Translations under genes and position numbers: made by a program
Notes under the pieces: generated by a model
Database searches by the model: none
What the model was told of the DNA's origin: nothing
Seen by the model: the letters and a program-made list of their open reading frames with translations, nothing else
DNA from: Flavobacterium sp. GT3R68
GTDB taxonomy: Bacteria > Bacteroidota > Bacteroidia > Flavobacteriales > Flavobacteriaceae
Direction: 5' to 3'
Assembly (NCBI RefSeq): GCF_007109225.1
Contig: NZ_VJZK01000005.1
Coordinates: forward strand, 153,455 to 217,454
Length of the DNA stretch: 64,000 nucleotides
In this document: positions 27,223 through 39,800 of the stretch, piece by piece
Layout: each line of letters opens with the position of its first letter
Position numbering within the stretch: the first letter of the stretch is position 1

Positions 27223-30200
27223 TTAGTAAATAATTTTTTGCGTAACAGTGATTCCGTTATTGAGTGTTATTTTAAGAATTAATGCATTCGTAGTAGGATC
27301 GAGGTTTCTCAGTAGAAACTGATTCTCTGCAACGTTCTTATATTCGTCAATCTTACGACCCAACACATCATACACAAGAATATTTTTGATTTCCTGCTGA
27401 GAGGAATAGACGGTAACTTTTTGACCAGTTATGACATTCACTGTATTGTCCAAAGAAAATTGATCGTTCCCTAAAGCACTGTCTTTGTATTTCATGACAA
27501 AACGATTGTCAAAAATTCCGCCTTGAGTTGTGAAAACATAAGGTGCTTGTTTCAAATTATGGGTTATACCAATTAGTTTATCTTCAATAAATATTTCCTG
27601 ATCTTCAAATAATCCATCAAAATGATCTATTTTAATAGAGAATGTTCCGGCATCATGTGAATTATAGCCTAAAGATACCTGGTCTTCCTCGTGAAATGGC
27701 AGTGAACGTGCTTGGATGGCCAATGATTCATTAGGAATAATCGAGTAAAAAGTGAGGTTATTTCCACTGAATCTGGTTCCGTCAAAACCTCTGTCCCAAC
27801 CTTGAGTTGCCCCTTGGACGTATCCAACTAAAATCTGACTGAAGGCTCCGCTGTTATTAGTAAAGTTTAACCAGATTCTATGTCTCTCAATTTGAGTTTC
27901 GGAGTTGTCCAGATTGCTAGCAGTGGCATCCGCCTGTCTAAAAAACTGACTGTTAATATAAGTCGAGCTACGCATTCCGTTGTTGAAAACAGCACTACCG
28001 GCTACTGCAAGACTTCTTACAAAGAACGATTGTCCGGCTGAAATGAATCCATTAGGGGCAGGGCCGCCCGTAGATGCGATAGTTCCAACTCCACCCGTTT
28101 TATTCCAAGAAGCATAATCTGTAGCGGTATAATTAATACTAAAATCACCGTAAAATGGATCCGGAAAAGCGGCCGCTGGTGGGGTATTATGGGTCCAGAA
28201 ATAAATGGTCCCATCCAATAATGTACTGTTAGTAGCATTGTTTAAAAATGTAACTGCATTTACCGAAGACGGGTATGGATTTCCCAATAAATTCCATTTA
28301 TCGTCTGTTGCAACTGGGCCCATACTTCCAAAAGTTATAGGGGTAGTAATGTCTCCGTTATTTGGAACTCCTATAAAATTAGCAGTATATGAAGTTTTAA
28401 TGGCTGGATTATTTGAGTACGTGTCTGGTGCTCTGACGATATAGCCTTTTCCTGCGGTCATTGCCGTGGCAGCACCAGCCAAAATCCAATTGCCGCTTAC
28501 ACCACCCACTGAAGGTATCCAGATATATTTATAACTAGAGGCGGGAGACAATGCACCTAATGTGAAAGTTGATACAGGAGATCCCCAATAGGTATAATCA
28601 TAAAGATACATAGGCTGCGTATTACGCTTCATTGTAATATTACCGACATTAGTTACATTGTCAATCTGAATCAGGCTGGCGTTGTTTTCAATTATAAATT
28701 GAGCCCCTGAATTTACTGTTACTAAATTGGTAATAGTAAGAGTATTGGAAGGATTAAGGGTTAGCATAGCGCCGTTTAATACAGTTAGGGTGCGTCCATA
28801 AGCGGCTACTGCACTATTGGAGACAATTGGATTGTTCGCGGTGATTGGAACTACCACGCAATCCAGATTGGTTGGCACTCCAACAGGTGTCCAGTTCGCG
28901 CCCACATTCCAATCAGTACTTACAGAACCGTTCCAAATTTTACTTTTACTAACCGTTACTGTAGTTTGTTCGGTTTCTTTTAATGTTGTGCCATTACACA
29001 ATGTGTAGGTTACCTCTGCGGTGTATGTTGTTGTTGTTGCAGGGCATACATTAATAGAGTCTGTCGTGCCTACTACCGGACCAGTTGTACCTGCGCCTTC
29101 ATACCATTTTAAAGATGTGATCGAAGCTCCTGCAGGAACGAATCGCCAAGCTTCGTTTGTAACATTCCAATTGGTATCTAAACCATTTCTTCCTGGGGCT
29201 ACGACGGCTTGAGTTCCGGCGGCGTTTTGTACCCCTACAATAGCATTACCACCATTCCATGGAGAAATATCGTTATTAGCAATGCTCTTATTTTTAATGA
29301 ATACTTCAATAATGTTGGTGTTTTCATATAAAACCATCATTCCTGTATATAAAACAGAATTATCATTATACATAGGGACATCCTTCCAAGCAGATACCAA
29401 TGCTCTACAGCCTGTATTTAATGTAATTAATTCCCAGCCGACTTCACCACCTTTGCTTGGGTCAATATCATGATAAACGCCGTAAATCGTGTTGGCAAAT
29501 AATGCGCCGGTCGTACTTGGTAAGCTGTTGCTGAATGAGTATCCAGTTCCGCCCCCTGCGCTTGCTGTATTAAAAGAAAGTATTCCGTTAGATCCAATTA
29601 AACATGAATTATATGTATTTCCATAAAAACAAAAATTAAATGGTAAATTAATCACAGGAGACCATACGTCATCTTTATTCACGCTGACAGGGTTTTGAAG
29701 ACATCCAAATTGATAAGGAGGACTGTAAGGTATGGATGACACAGTGTAATCTGTAGTCTCTCCAATCTGTAAATAGGTTGCTTCGATGTCTACACAACTT
29801 GAGCCGGAAGAGCAGTCAATAGCGGCAGGGTCAGCACCTAATAATCCCAAGCCGCCAGAAATAACCGCTGGGCATGCTAAACTAGTTGTTCCAATACTTG
29901 ATCCGACGGTACAGTTAGGCATGTAAAATGTTACGGGTCCCACCCAAGCTCCTTGTCCTAATCCCCCGCCACAATTGGAACGTACCCATATATAGTATGT
30001 GGTTGCAGATGTTAAGCCTGTTAAATTCAACGTAGTTACCCCAGCAGCAGTGCTTCCCGTTGGTGTAGTGGATGATATTGGAGCTGTAAGTGATGTTGCA
30101 TAATAATATTGGTAACCATTAGCAGGAACAGGACTTGCAGCGGTCCAGTTTACGGTAGCGGTGGTTTGTGATGTAACATTGACCGTCAGAGCCGTTGGAT

Positions 30201-33200
30201 TACCCGCGCATGGCAATGGTCCTAAGCAGATGATTTTGTAATCTTCTGTTTCCCCGTACGCCTGATCTCCACAAGCAGGAGCAGGGTTGTTGAGATAGGC
30301 ATTTCGAACTCTCATACGATAATTTCCTGCAGGTGTTCCTGCTGGTATCGTTACTGTTCCTACTGATGCAGGGGAACTTAAATAGTTTGTGGTGATTACA
30401 CTTTCTCCCACATCATTAAAGTCGTTGTCGTTGTTCCAGTCTGCCCATACGCTATACCCATAAGTACTTGAGGGATGCGTAGCCGTAATGCTGAACCCTA
30501 ACCCGGCATTTTGGGAAACTGAATAAGTTGCACTGTAATTTATATATCCGCCAGCAGAAAAACCAGTTCCTGTATTGGTAAAATTTGCAGACCCGCCAGT
30601 AGTTGTCACTCCGGATATATAATAGGTCGTATTCGTAGAATTATTGGCTACACAATACCCGGTAACAAAAATTACCTGGGTGGTCCATGGGCTGTAATTT
30701 CCCGCACCACAATTATTTCTAACATAGATATAGTAAGTTGTATCGGCAGTTAATCCTGTTAAGTTAACTGTAGTTACGCCAGCACCAGTGCTCCCTGTTG
30801 CAATTGTTCCTGATGTAGGTACTGTAGCAGAAGTTGTTAAAAAATATTGATAGCCACTAGCAGGAGCTGGAGCCGAAGCTGCCCAACTGACAGTTGCTGT
30901 AGTGTTCGTTACCGCAGACATAACAACGGCAGTCGGAATTCCTGAACATGCAGAAGCAAGTACGGTAAAAGTGTAATCTTCTGTTTCTCCACTGGTAATT
31001 GACCCACAAGCAGATGGGTCGGTAGCAGAGAAATTTATTCTGACTCTCATTCTGTGATTTCCAACCGCTGCAGTACCAGGGACAGTAACCGTTCCTGTAG
31101 CAGCACTCAGGTATGAAGCTGAAGCATATACTTTCTCTCCGGCATCATTAAAATCTAAGTCATCGTTCCAGTCAACCCAAATATTACAACCGAAAGTTCC
31201 TCCTGTAAATGCTGATGAGAAGTTTATACTACCATATTGTTGTTGGCTTACTGCGCTTGCTGTAAAGTTTCCGTATCCCGTTGCTGAGAATCCAGATGCA
31301 TTGTTAGTGATATTAGCAGGTCCTCCTGTAGTAGAAAAATTATTGATATAATACGTTGTTCCTGTAGAAGTAGCAGGACAATATCCAGTTAAAAAAACCA
31401 CTTGCCCAGTCCATGAACTGTAGTTCCCACCGCCACAATCGTTTCTCACGTAAACATAATACGTTGAATTAGCTGTTAATCCTGTAAGGTTTGCCGTTGT
31501 AACTCCTGAACCAGTTGTTCCGGTTGGCGTAGTTCCAGTTGTTGGCAGTGTTGTGGACGTCGTCACATAGTATTGGTATCCAACAGCAGGGAGTGGAGAT
31601 GATGCGGTCCAACCTACTGTTGCTGTTGTTAAGGTTATTGCTGAAATAGTAACTGCTGTTGGGATTCCGGCACAACTCGCTGCGGTTACATTAAGTGTAT
31701 AATCCTCAAATGAGGCAAAGCTGCCTGTGTAACAAGAAGAAGATGGGCCCGCATCATTGTCGGTTGCTCCAATGCGAAGACGGTGATTTCCGATAGCTGC
31801 TGTACTTGGAATCGAAAAGTTTCCCGAAAGAGTCGTGGGATTAGTACTGGTCGAAAGCCCCGTGTAGGCAGTCTCACCTGCGTCAATAAAGTCCCCATCA
31901 TCATTCCAATCTACCCAAATAATAGTTCCATAAGTAAAACCTGTAGACAGGGTGATGCTAAAGTTCATGGTTTGTAATTGGGTGCCGGTAGTTGTTTGTG
32001 CGGTATAATTCCCATAATTCCCGGCTTCAGAACCGGTGGTGTTGTTAATAGTTCCCATCGTGAAATTGGTAATTCCGGTCCCATCTACACTAGAAGGGGC
32101 AGGGGTACAGTAAAAAAATGGAGTGGTCGCATTATTTGTCAGAGGAGATGTAGTATAATACAAAGGACCTCCAGAGCAACTGCCGCTGTTAAATGAGAAT
32201 ACAAAGAAATAATAAGTCGTTGTGCTACTTAAACCTGTCACCGAAAAAGAGGTGGTTCCATCAATGTCTGCAACCGTATTTCCTGCGCCAACGGTTCCCC
32301 CTATGGAATAGGATGTTCCATTAGCCGGTGCCGGTACTGTATTTGTTGTATTATAGATAACAAGATAATTCGATGGGACAGGACTTGCTGCTGTAAAAGT
32401 ACCACTGATGGTGCCATTTACAGGTTGTGTCAAAATCAAGCTGGTCGCCTGTGTCGTAGGTGAGGTACAAGCGGGTACAGTTGTAACACATATATTGAAA
32501 GTACCTTGACCCGTACCACTTGAATAGCTGTAAACTCTCACATAATATGTAGTGCCGATAGTTAGGCTATTTAAAGTCATGCTTTCCATGCTGCTACCGC
32601 TTCCGCCATCATGGCAAAGAATGCTGCTACCCGCGCATGAGCCACTATAAACCTGAAAAACAATATCGCTTAAGGTTGTTGGTACAACGGTCACAATATG
32701 GCTGGTGCTTGTTGCGACAAATTTATACCATACATCATCATCTGCGGTACCTACACATCCTGCGACTGATTGCGTAGCGCTAACAGTTGTGCCATTAGTA
32801 CTGGTTGTACAAGTCAGTGCTGGGTTTACTGTTAAAGCAATGGCGCTTGCGCAATCATTGTTTGCCGGAGCGGGTTGAGTGTAAGTAATGGTTATCTGCC
32901 CCCGGGCACCGTAACCTCCAGCGTAACTAATAGATGACGCGGCATCATATTCGCCTCCGCTACCTCCGCCGCCAATTATAGTACCTGCAAGGCCAGGGCC
33001 ATTTGCTGCTCCACCTGTTCCTCCTGCGCCACCATTTGCTCCTGCTCCTCCTGCTCCTCCTGCAACACCTCCAACAGTACCAGCTGTACCAGTTGTGTTA
33101 GTGGTTCCGCCAGAGGCAGTTCCTCCTGTACCCACAGTCCCTTTGTCTTTTGCACCTCCGGTTCCCCCATTCGCTGCTAAAGTCAATATTGTGGTATTAC

Positions 33201-33543
33201 CACCGTTGCCACCGTTGGCTCCAACGACTGCTATGCCTCCTCCTCCAACAGTAAAAGGGATTACTTGTCCTGCGGTTACTGCAATAATAGCTGTCGTATA
33301 CCCGCCGCCGCCGCCGCCGGAACCGCCATTTTTATTTACTGTAGATCCTCCTCCGGCGCCACCACCCCCCCATGCTCCCACGGTCAATGAGGTAACACCG
33401 GTTGGAACGGTCCACGAGCCGGAAGCGGTGTAGGTGTCCGTTATCTGTGCAGTACTATTCCACTGATTAAATAGTAAAAAAACAAGAAAACATAAAGACG
33501 TAGTTAATCTTTGTGTGATTTTTTTTGAGTAGGAGTGTGTCAT
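27223..33543 (-). CDS. giant modular T9SS surface protein 1
   Basis: This is a 2106-residue secreted protein. In order it has a signal peptide (about 1-33, ending STAQ), a Gly-rich region (about 50-225), and a pre-peptidase C-terminal-like domain (about 230-355, starting NNDCASAIAL). Repeated Fn3-like and GEVED modules follow (about 360-1210; GEVED motifs such as WVDWNDDGDFIDAGE). A nidogen-like segment lies at about 1240-1480, then a STDWNVGANWTPVGVP segment and the YDYTYWGSPV module (about 1640-1950). The C-terminal T9SS sorting domain (about 2030-2106) has VLGRKIDEY and ends VTQKIIY. The protein is probably exported by the type IX system and anchored on the surface as an adhesin. That role is inferred from architecture; no catalytic domain is seen. 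Confidence 0.85.
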   Translation of the reverse strand: MTHSYSKKITQRLTTSLCFLVFLLFNQWNSTAQITDTYTASGSWTVPTGVTSLTVGAWGGGGAGGGSTVNKNGGSGGGGGGYTTAIIAVTAGQVIPFTVGGGGIAVVGANGGNGGNTTILTLAANGGTGGAKDKGTVGTGGTASGGTTNTTGTAGTVGGVAGGAGGAGANGGAGGTGGAANGPGLAGTIIGGGGSGGEYDAASSISYAGGYGARGQITITYTQPAPANNDCASAIALTVNPALTCTTSTNGTTVSATQSVAGCVGTADDDVWYKFVATSTSHIVTVVPTTLSDIVFQVYSGSCAGSSILCHDGGSGSSMESMTLNSLTIGTTYYVRVYSYSSGTGQGTFNICVTTVPACTSPTTQATSLILTQPVNGTISGTFTAASPVPSNYLVIYNTTNTVPAPANGTSYSIGGTVGAGNTVADIDGTTSFSVTGLSSTTTYYFFVFSFNSGSCSGGPLYYTTSPLTNNATTPFFYCTPAPSSVDGTGITNFTMGTINNTTGSEAGNYGNYTAQTTTGTQLQTMNFSITLSTGFTYGTIIWVDWNDDGDFIDAGETAYTGLSTSTNPTTLSGNFSIPSTAAIGNHRLRIGATDNDAGPSSSCYTGSFASFEDYTLNVTAASCAGIPTAVTISAITLTTATVGWTASSPLPAVGYQYYVTTSTTLPTTGTTPTGTTGSGVTTANLTGLTANSTYYVYVRNDCGGGNYSSWTGQVVFLTGYCPATSTGTTYYINNFSTTGGPANITNNASGFSATGYGNFTASAVSQQQYGSINFSSAFTGGTFGCNIWVDWNDDLDFNDAGEKVYASASYLSAATGTVTVPGTAAVGNHRMRVRINFSATDPSACGSITSGETEDYTFTVLASACSGIPTAVVMSAVTNTTATVSWAASAPAPASGYQYFLTTSATVPTSGTIATGSTGAGVTTVNLTGLTADTTYYIYVRNNCGAGNYSPWTTQVIFVTGYCVANNSTNTTYYISGVTTTGGSANFTNTGTGFSAGGYINYSATYSVSQNAGLGFSITATHPSSTYGYSVWADWNNDNDFNDVGESVITTNYLSSPASVGTVTIPAGTPAGNYRMRVRNAYLNNPAPACGDQAYGETEDYKIICLGPLPCAGNPTALTVNVTSQTTATVNWTAASPVPANGYQYYYATSLTAPISSTTPTGSTAAGVTTLNLTGLTSATTYYIWVRSNCGGGLGQGAWVGPVTFYMPNCTVGSSIGTTSLACPAVISGGLGLLGADPAAIDCSSGSSCVDIEATYLQIGETTDYTVSSIPYSPPYQFGCLQNPVSVNKDDVWSPVINLPFNFCFYGNTYNSCLIGSNGILSFNTASAGGGTGYSFSNSLPSTTGALFANTIYGVYHDIDPSKGGEVGWELITLNTGCRALVSAWKDVPMYNDNSVLYTGMMVLYENTNIIEVFIKNKSIANNDISPWNGGNAIVGVQNAAGTQAVVAPGRNGLDTNWNVTNEAWRFVPAGASITSLKWYEGAGTTGPVVGTTDSINVCPATTTTYTAEVTYTLCNGTTLKETEQTTVTVSKSKIWNGSVSTDWNVGANWTPVGVPTNLDCVVVPITANNPIVSNSAVAAYGRTLTVLNGAMLTLNPSNTLTITNLVTVNSGAQFIIENNASLIQIDNVTNVGNITMKRNTQPMYLYDYTYWGSPVSTFTLGALSPASSYKYIWIPSVGGVSGNWILAGAATAMTAGKGYIVRAPDTYSNNPAIKTSYTANFIGVPNNGDITTPITFGSMGPVATDDKWNLLGNPYPSSVNAVTFLNNATNSTLLDGTIYFWTHNTPPAAAFPDPFYGDFSINYTATDYASWNKTGGVGTIASTGGPAPNGFISAGQSFFVRSLAVAGSAVFNNGMRSSTYINSQFFRQADATASNLDNSETQIERHRIWLNFTNNSGAFSQILVGYVQGATQGWDRGFDGTRFSGNNLTFYSIIPNESLAIQARSLPFHEEDQVSLGYNSHDAGTFSIKIDHFDGLFEDQEIFIEDKLIGITHNLKQAPYVFTTQGGIFDNRFVMKYKDSALGNDQFSLDNTVNVITGQKVTVYSSQQEIKNILVYDVLGRKIDEYKNVAENQFLLRNLDPTTNALILKITLNNGITVTQKIIY
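29930..31680 (-). repeat. Fn3-GEVED direct repeats in giant protein 1
   Basis: Three diverged direct repeats have a period of about 0.72-0.74 kb, judged from equivalent landmarks near 30025, 30762 and 31479 (each encoding the TTVNLTGLT-type strand of the Fn3 module). Each unit encodes one Fn3-like module and one GEVED module. Confidence 0.7.
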
Positions 33544-33601
33544 GAATTTGGGAGTAAAGTTGTAATCTATAAGTTTTAGTAGTTAAAATGTCAGGTTTTC
33601 A

Positions 33602-33632
33602 CAAATATAAAGTAATTATTAAATTTTGCAAA
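33602..33632 (-). promoter_or_regulatory. consensus promoter of giant surface protein 1
   Basis: On the minus strand TTTG (33629-33632), 19 bases, then TATATTTG (33602-33609) match the Bacteroidota promoter perfectly. The start codon lies 58 bases downstream of the -7 box. The rest of the 307-base gap (33544-33850) is AT-rich without an ORF, apart from the terminator at its far end. Confidence 0.8.
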
Positions 33633-33795
33633 TCAATGTTAATATATTTTAAATATATGTGTTAGGGGCATTGATTACAGGGTTTTTTTCTATTAAAAGA
33701 TAGATATTATTGTTGATAACTATTTTTTTTAGCTAAAAGGTCAATTGGTTTTTTATCAAAACAGTCTAAGTTCTTCAACGTGAAATTTTTTATAT

Positions 33796-33826
33796 AAAAA
33801 AAGGTCCCAATCAAAAATTGGGACCT
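33796..33826 (-). terminator. terminator of giant surface protein 2
   Basis: AGGTCCCAAT (33802-33811) and ATTGGGACCT (33817-33826) form a perfect 10-bp stem with a 5-base loop. The minus strand then has a T7 run. Confidence 0.9.
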
Positions 33827-33850
33827 GAAATATTTATGTCTGAATTTTAT

Positions 33851-36800
33851 TTAATAACTTATTTTCTGTGTTACAATCACATCATTATCCAGAGTGATTT
33901 TTAAGATCAGGACATTCATTGTTTTATATAAATGGTTCAATGTAAATTGAGTACTGTCGATATTTTTATAACTGTCAATTTTTCTGCCCAATAGATCAAA
34001 TACCACAATATTTTTGATAGGTTGATTCGAGGAATGAACGGTTACTTTTTCAGTAACAGTCACCTTAACAGTGGTGTCGAAATCAACAACATCTGTACCT
34101 AAAGTATTGTCCGTGTAACGAAGTACGAAACGATTGTTAAAATTCCCGGCTTCCGTTGAAAAAACATAAGGAGCCGATTTCATATCATGAATCACATTAA
34201 GCAATTTGTCTTCCAAATAGATATTTTGAGTATCAAACAGACCGTCGATATGGTCGATCCGAACAGAGTAAGATCCTGAAGCTGCCGCATTGAAACCTAA
34301 AGTCACCTGATCCATATCATTAAATGGCAACGGACGTCCTTGGATTCCTAAATTGGCTTCCGTTAGGATAGAGTAGAAGGTAACCGCATTTCCGCCGAAA
34401 CGGGTTCCGTCAAAGTCTCTGTCCATCCCTGTTGTGGCTCCTTGCGCATACCCAACTAATATCTGACTGAATGCGCCTGAATTATTGGTTAGATTCAACC
34501 AGATTCTATGTTTCTCAATATCATTATTTCCTTCGCTGTCAGCGGTCGTTGTTGGATTGGCCGCTCTGAAGAATTGACTATTGTTGTTTGTTACCCGCAT
34601 GGTATTATTAAAGGTTGCATTTCCGGCAACTCCTAAGCTTTTCACAAAGAAAGCCTCTCCGGCAGCAATATAACCGCTTGGTGTAGGTCCAAAAGTGATA
34701 GCTTGTGTTCCAGTTCCACCTAGTTTATTCCATGACGCATAATCTGTAGCGGTATAGTTAATGGCAAAGTCACCGTAGAATGGGTCAGGGTAAGCAGCAG
34801 ATGGAGCAGAATTATGAGTCCAGAAATAGATGGTTCCATCAATAAGAGGAACATTGCTTGCCAAGCCTAAGAAAGTAGTTGCATTAACCGCGCATGGATA
34901 TGGATTTGATATCAAATTCCATTTATCATCGGTAGCCCCGGCGCCCATTGTTCCATAAGTAATTGGTGTGGCGACATCCCCATTGTTTGGTGTGCCTATA
35001 AAATTAGCAGTAAAGTTAACTTTGGTGGCCGGATTACTTGAATACGTATCAGGTGCCCTAACGATAAAACCTTTACCGGCATTCATGGCTGTTCCTGCAG
35101 TGAGGTATGTCCAGTTACCACTTACACCGCCAACTGACGGAATCCACGTGTATCTATACGAAGAGCCGGAGGATAAATTCCCTAATGTATATCCGGAAGC
35201 AGTAGTATGAGGTGACCCCCAATATGTATAATCATACATATACATAGGTTGGGAAATGCGTTCCATATTTACTATTCCGTTGTTGGCTACACTATTTATC
35301 TGTACCAGACTGGCATTGTTTTTTATATTAAAAGTACCTCCTGCATCTACTGTTACCCAATCCGTAACGGTTAGGTTATTATTCGGTTGTAAGTTTAAAA
35401 TACCTGTAGGTTTCACTGTCACGTTTTTGGCGTAAGCATCATATCCGCTTCCCGAAATAATAGTATTATTTGGAATAATCACACAATTACTTGATGTTGG
35501 TACCCCGGCCGGTTTCCAGTTAGAAGCAGTATTCCAATCTGTCGACGCTGTGGTTTGCCAAACTTTAGAATTATTAGTTACTGTAATAGGCTGAGATGCA
35601 GAACATCCATTAGCTAAAGTAGCAATAGCGGTAAAGTTCCATGAACCTGTTTCCAATTGCGCCAAGGTAGGTTTGATGTACACTGTCGGAATGGCGGTTG
35701 AATAGGGTATGGTGCAAGCAAAATCTGCGAAAGCGTTAACTGGAGTATCGCTGGTCCATGAGAAAGCGGTGTTCAAAGGAACATAACCATATAATTTCAC
35801 ATCATCAATAGCGATACCATCAACCCAATCCCCGTAATAACGAATACGTACTTTTAAGTTTGGCTGATTGATATAAGCATTGAGGTTGAAAGATAACTCC
35901 TGAAAACGGGTACCGATTCCGATATCCGCAGTATAGCGTGCCAATTCAGTCCATGCTCCGCCACCATTAGTCGAAACGTCAACGGTCATGTAATCTAAGG
36001 TCAGTGCTGTTTCGTCAATATAATAACGAGAATAAAACGCTTTAAATGACAGTGTTAAATCCAAATAGTTAGTTGAATTTACAGTTGGTGAAATAATCGC
36101 GTTATGTGTGATATAAGGACCTACGTCTGAAGTACTCATCACGAATTTATTTGTTCCGAAGCCGGAAGAAATAGCCGGAAACCATACTTGCTGTGCAGGA
36201 ACAAAAGTACTTGTTCGAGATTGCCAAATGGTTAAAGGGTCAACTGCACCTCCGTTTGATATATAATTAGTATTTGAGAAAACGCCCAAACCACCAGTTT
36301 CAAAATTCTCATTGATCAGATACGTTTGTTGTTTGTCTCCTGAGGCATTCAATGTAATTACTGCATTCTCTCCGCAAATGGTCGGGCTAGTTGGAGAGAA
36401 ATTCAATGTTGGCACCGGGTTTACATTTGCTACAACAGCCGTTCTTACCAATGATTCACAACCATTGATAGCTGTAACATAGTAGGTGGTTGTACTGCTT
36501 AGCGATGGAGTTGTCCAGGTACCTGATGCTGTGGTTCCTATAAGGGTACCGCCCGTAAGAGCCGAATACCATTTGTATGAACTCACTCCAGCCGATCCGG
36601 TTACAGTTAAATTAACCGTGCCAGGCCCGCAGGTGACACCGTCAGTAACACTTGTTATTAAGGAAGCACAACTTGCCACTACAGTGAATAAATAATCCTC
36701 TGTTTCTCCACCATAATTTATATTGCCGCATGGCGTGAAGGTTGAAGTAGAATTGGCATCATATGGCGAAGTTGTATCTTTGCTGTTAGTTCTGATGCGT

Positions 36801-39800
36801 ACACGGTAATCACCCACAGCTGTAGCGCCAGGGATAATAAAACCAAAAGTAGTGGAATAAGTTGCAACAGTTCCGGTGGTATATACTCGCTCTCCCGGAT
36901 CAGCAAAAGTACCGTCCTTGTTCCAATCTACCCATGCTTTCATGAATGAAGTGTTTTTTGCCTGAACAAAAATATTTACTCCTTCACCTTGTGCTTGTGT
37001 CGATTTTGTTGGTAAACCTGTGTAATCCTGATATCCTAATGGAGTAGCAGTGTATGTGGAGTTATTGGATGTATCATTTAACGTACCTACAAAACTTACA
37101 TTGCTGATGTAACTCCAGCTTTCCCAACCAGCAGTAACACTTGGAGTACAATATAAACTCGGTGCCAGAGTTGCACTGGTTCCGTTTAGTGGAGCTGTTG
37201 TATAATATAAAGGCCCGCCTGTACATAATGAATTGTACGAGAATACATAGATATAATAAGTCGTTGAGGAGCTTAAACCGGATGCAAGGAATGTATTGTT
37301 CCCATCAATATCTACAACTGTGTTTCCTGCTCCTACCGTTCCGCCAACAGCGTAAGTGGTTCCATTTACCGGAACTGGTACCGCGTTGGTAGTGTTGATA
37401 ATTACCAGGTAATTGTTGGCTGTCGGACTTGCATAAGTAAATGATCCACCGATTGAGGTCGATGTAGGAGTCAAAACTAAAACGGTCGGTTGTGCAGTTG
37501 GTGTAACACACGGCGCTGCATTGGCTAATGTGATAGTATAATCTTCAGTTTCTCCATAAGTGCCTGCAGTAGTACAGCTCATTGTAGAGGAAACGGAGGT
37601 GTTATAGGCAAATCGAACACGCATTTTTGTAGCCCCGGCTATAGCTCCAATCGGAATTGGAATGGATATCGTTGTAGTTGAATTTGCAGCAATAGTATTA
37701 CTCACAAGGAAAAACTCTCCGACATCGGTAAAAACACCGTTTTGGTTAAAATCAATCCATACTCCGGCGCCATGGGTACCGGTACCGGCACCAACGCTTA
37801 AGCTAAAATTATAACTTGTTCCTTTGGTTACAGTTGTGGTTTGTGTACCTGTAGCAGCATATATGGTATAGCCGCCTGCACCACAAGTAGAAGAATTGTT
37901 CAATGTGTTTAAAGTTACATTACTGATGTAGTCATTCACCGTACAATTTAATGTTCCTGTGGGAGTACAATAAGAGGCGCCTAATGTTGCTGCGCTTCCA
38001 TTCAAAGGGGTAGTAGTATAGTACAAAGGGCCACCCGTACACAAAGAATTGTATGAAAAAATAAATACATAATAGGTTGTTAATTGTATAAGTCCTGATG
38101 CGGTAAATGCAGTATTACCGTCAATGTCCACCACCGTGCTACTTCCTATAGTGTTTCCTACGGCATAAGTTGTTCCATTTACTAACGTAGGAGCAGAATT
38201 GACCGTGCTGATTACAACTAAATAATTATTTGGCACCGGACTTGCTGCTGTAAAAGTTCCTGCAATCGAATTACCACTTGGGGTTAAAACTAATGCTGTT
38301 GGTTGAGCAGTAGGAGTGGTACATGGTGAAGCAGCGGCTACTGTGATAGTATAACCTTCTGTTTCTCCATAAGCAGCGGTAGTTTGACAAGCGAGACCAG
38401 CTGTAGCTGTATCTGCATCTCTGTGGAGGGAGACCCTCATTCGGGTATTTCCTGAAAGCGCGCCTGCTGGAACGGTAATCGTACCGCTCACGGGACAGTT
38501 AGCAGAACCAGCCCCACAGCCACTCATTGTATATCTTTCTCCGGCAGGGTATTCGGCGTTGTTAAAGGCTCCATCTTTATTCCAGTCTAACCAAACGTAA
38601 ACAGTAGCTGCATTTGAGCCTGTGTTTATCGTTCCGTTGAACGTGTAGGAACTACCTGCAACCATATTTCCTATAATGGCAGTATAATCCGCAAACATGG
38701 GCAATCCTTCCGCATTTGTGGAGCTGTTATTGATTCCCGCAGTAGTTACGTTTCCAATATAATAGGACGTTCCTGTAGTATAGTTAGAGGTGCAATACGT
38801 TGGTGCCAATGTATTAGTACTTCCATTTAATGGAGAAGTGGTATAGTATAATGGGCCGCCCGTGCATGCAGAATTATATGAAAAGACATAAATATAATAC
38901 ATTGTATAACTGGAAAGACCAGTTGCTGTAAAAGTATTATTTCCATCAGCATCCACAACAGTACTGCTTCCTATAACATTCCCCGCAGAATAAGTTGTTC
39001 CATTGACAGGTGCAGGAGCTACTCCAGTAGTATTGATTAGAACTAAATAATTATCGGCAGCAGGACTTGCTAATGTAAATGAACCCGCGATAGTCGTACT
39101 TGCTGGTGTTAAGACCAAAACTGTAGGTTGTGCTGTCGGAGTGGCGCAAGCTGCAGGAGCTATAACATTTACTTTATAATCCTGGACATCAGTTAAGCTA
39201 AAAATATTACAAGGTGCTGCAGCGCCTTCCGTATTGAACGCCAATTCCACTCTTAAGCGGGTCAGGTTAACAACCGCACCTGCAGGTACGCTAAAAGTAT
39301 TTGTTAAGGTTACGCTCTGTGCTGAAGCAACTGTAGAGGTAGTAGATAATACGGTTTCGGTAGCAATATCGAACACGCCGTTGTTATTCCAGTCAATCCA
39401 GGCTGAGATATTTTTTTGAGAAGTAGTGCCGTTATATACGGTTACGCTGATTAAGTAAGAAGTTGTTGCCATGACGTTTGTGGAAACGGTAGGGTAATAA
39501 TCTCTATATCCGCCCCAAGCAACATTATTTTGATTTATTGTGTTTAGTGTAACGTTAGAAATATAAGTACTTGCCGCACTGGCTCCCCCCGCTGTGCAAT
39601 AGGTGTAACATCCGGGCCCGGCTGTCGCAGTGATGATTACGTCACTTATAGTTGAACCACAACTTCCATTCGAGATTGTCCATCTTAAAGTAGCTGTTGT
39701 ACCCGGCACTAATCCCGTTACGCCTGAAGTAGGTGAGGTAGGACTTGTAATAGTTGCGGTCCCTGACTGGACGGTCCATAATCCTGAACCATAAGGGGGT

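Noticed and set aside
33095..33433. Proline-rich plus-strand frame of 112 codons
   Set aside because: It is the antisense reading of the Gly-rich region of giant protein 1 (GGx codons read as Pro/Ala/Val).
29930..39140. Regular direct repeats that could suggest a CRISPR or a minisatellite
   Set aside because: The period is about 0.7-0.8 kb and in frame. They encode repeated Fn3/GEVED modules and have no short repeat-spacer pattern.
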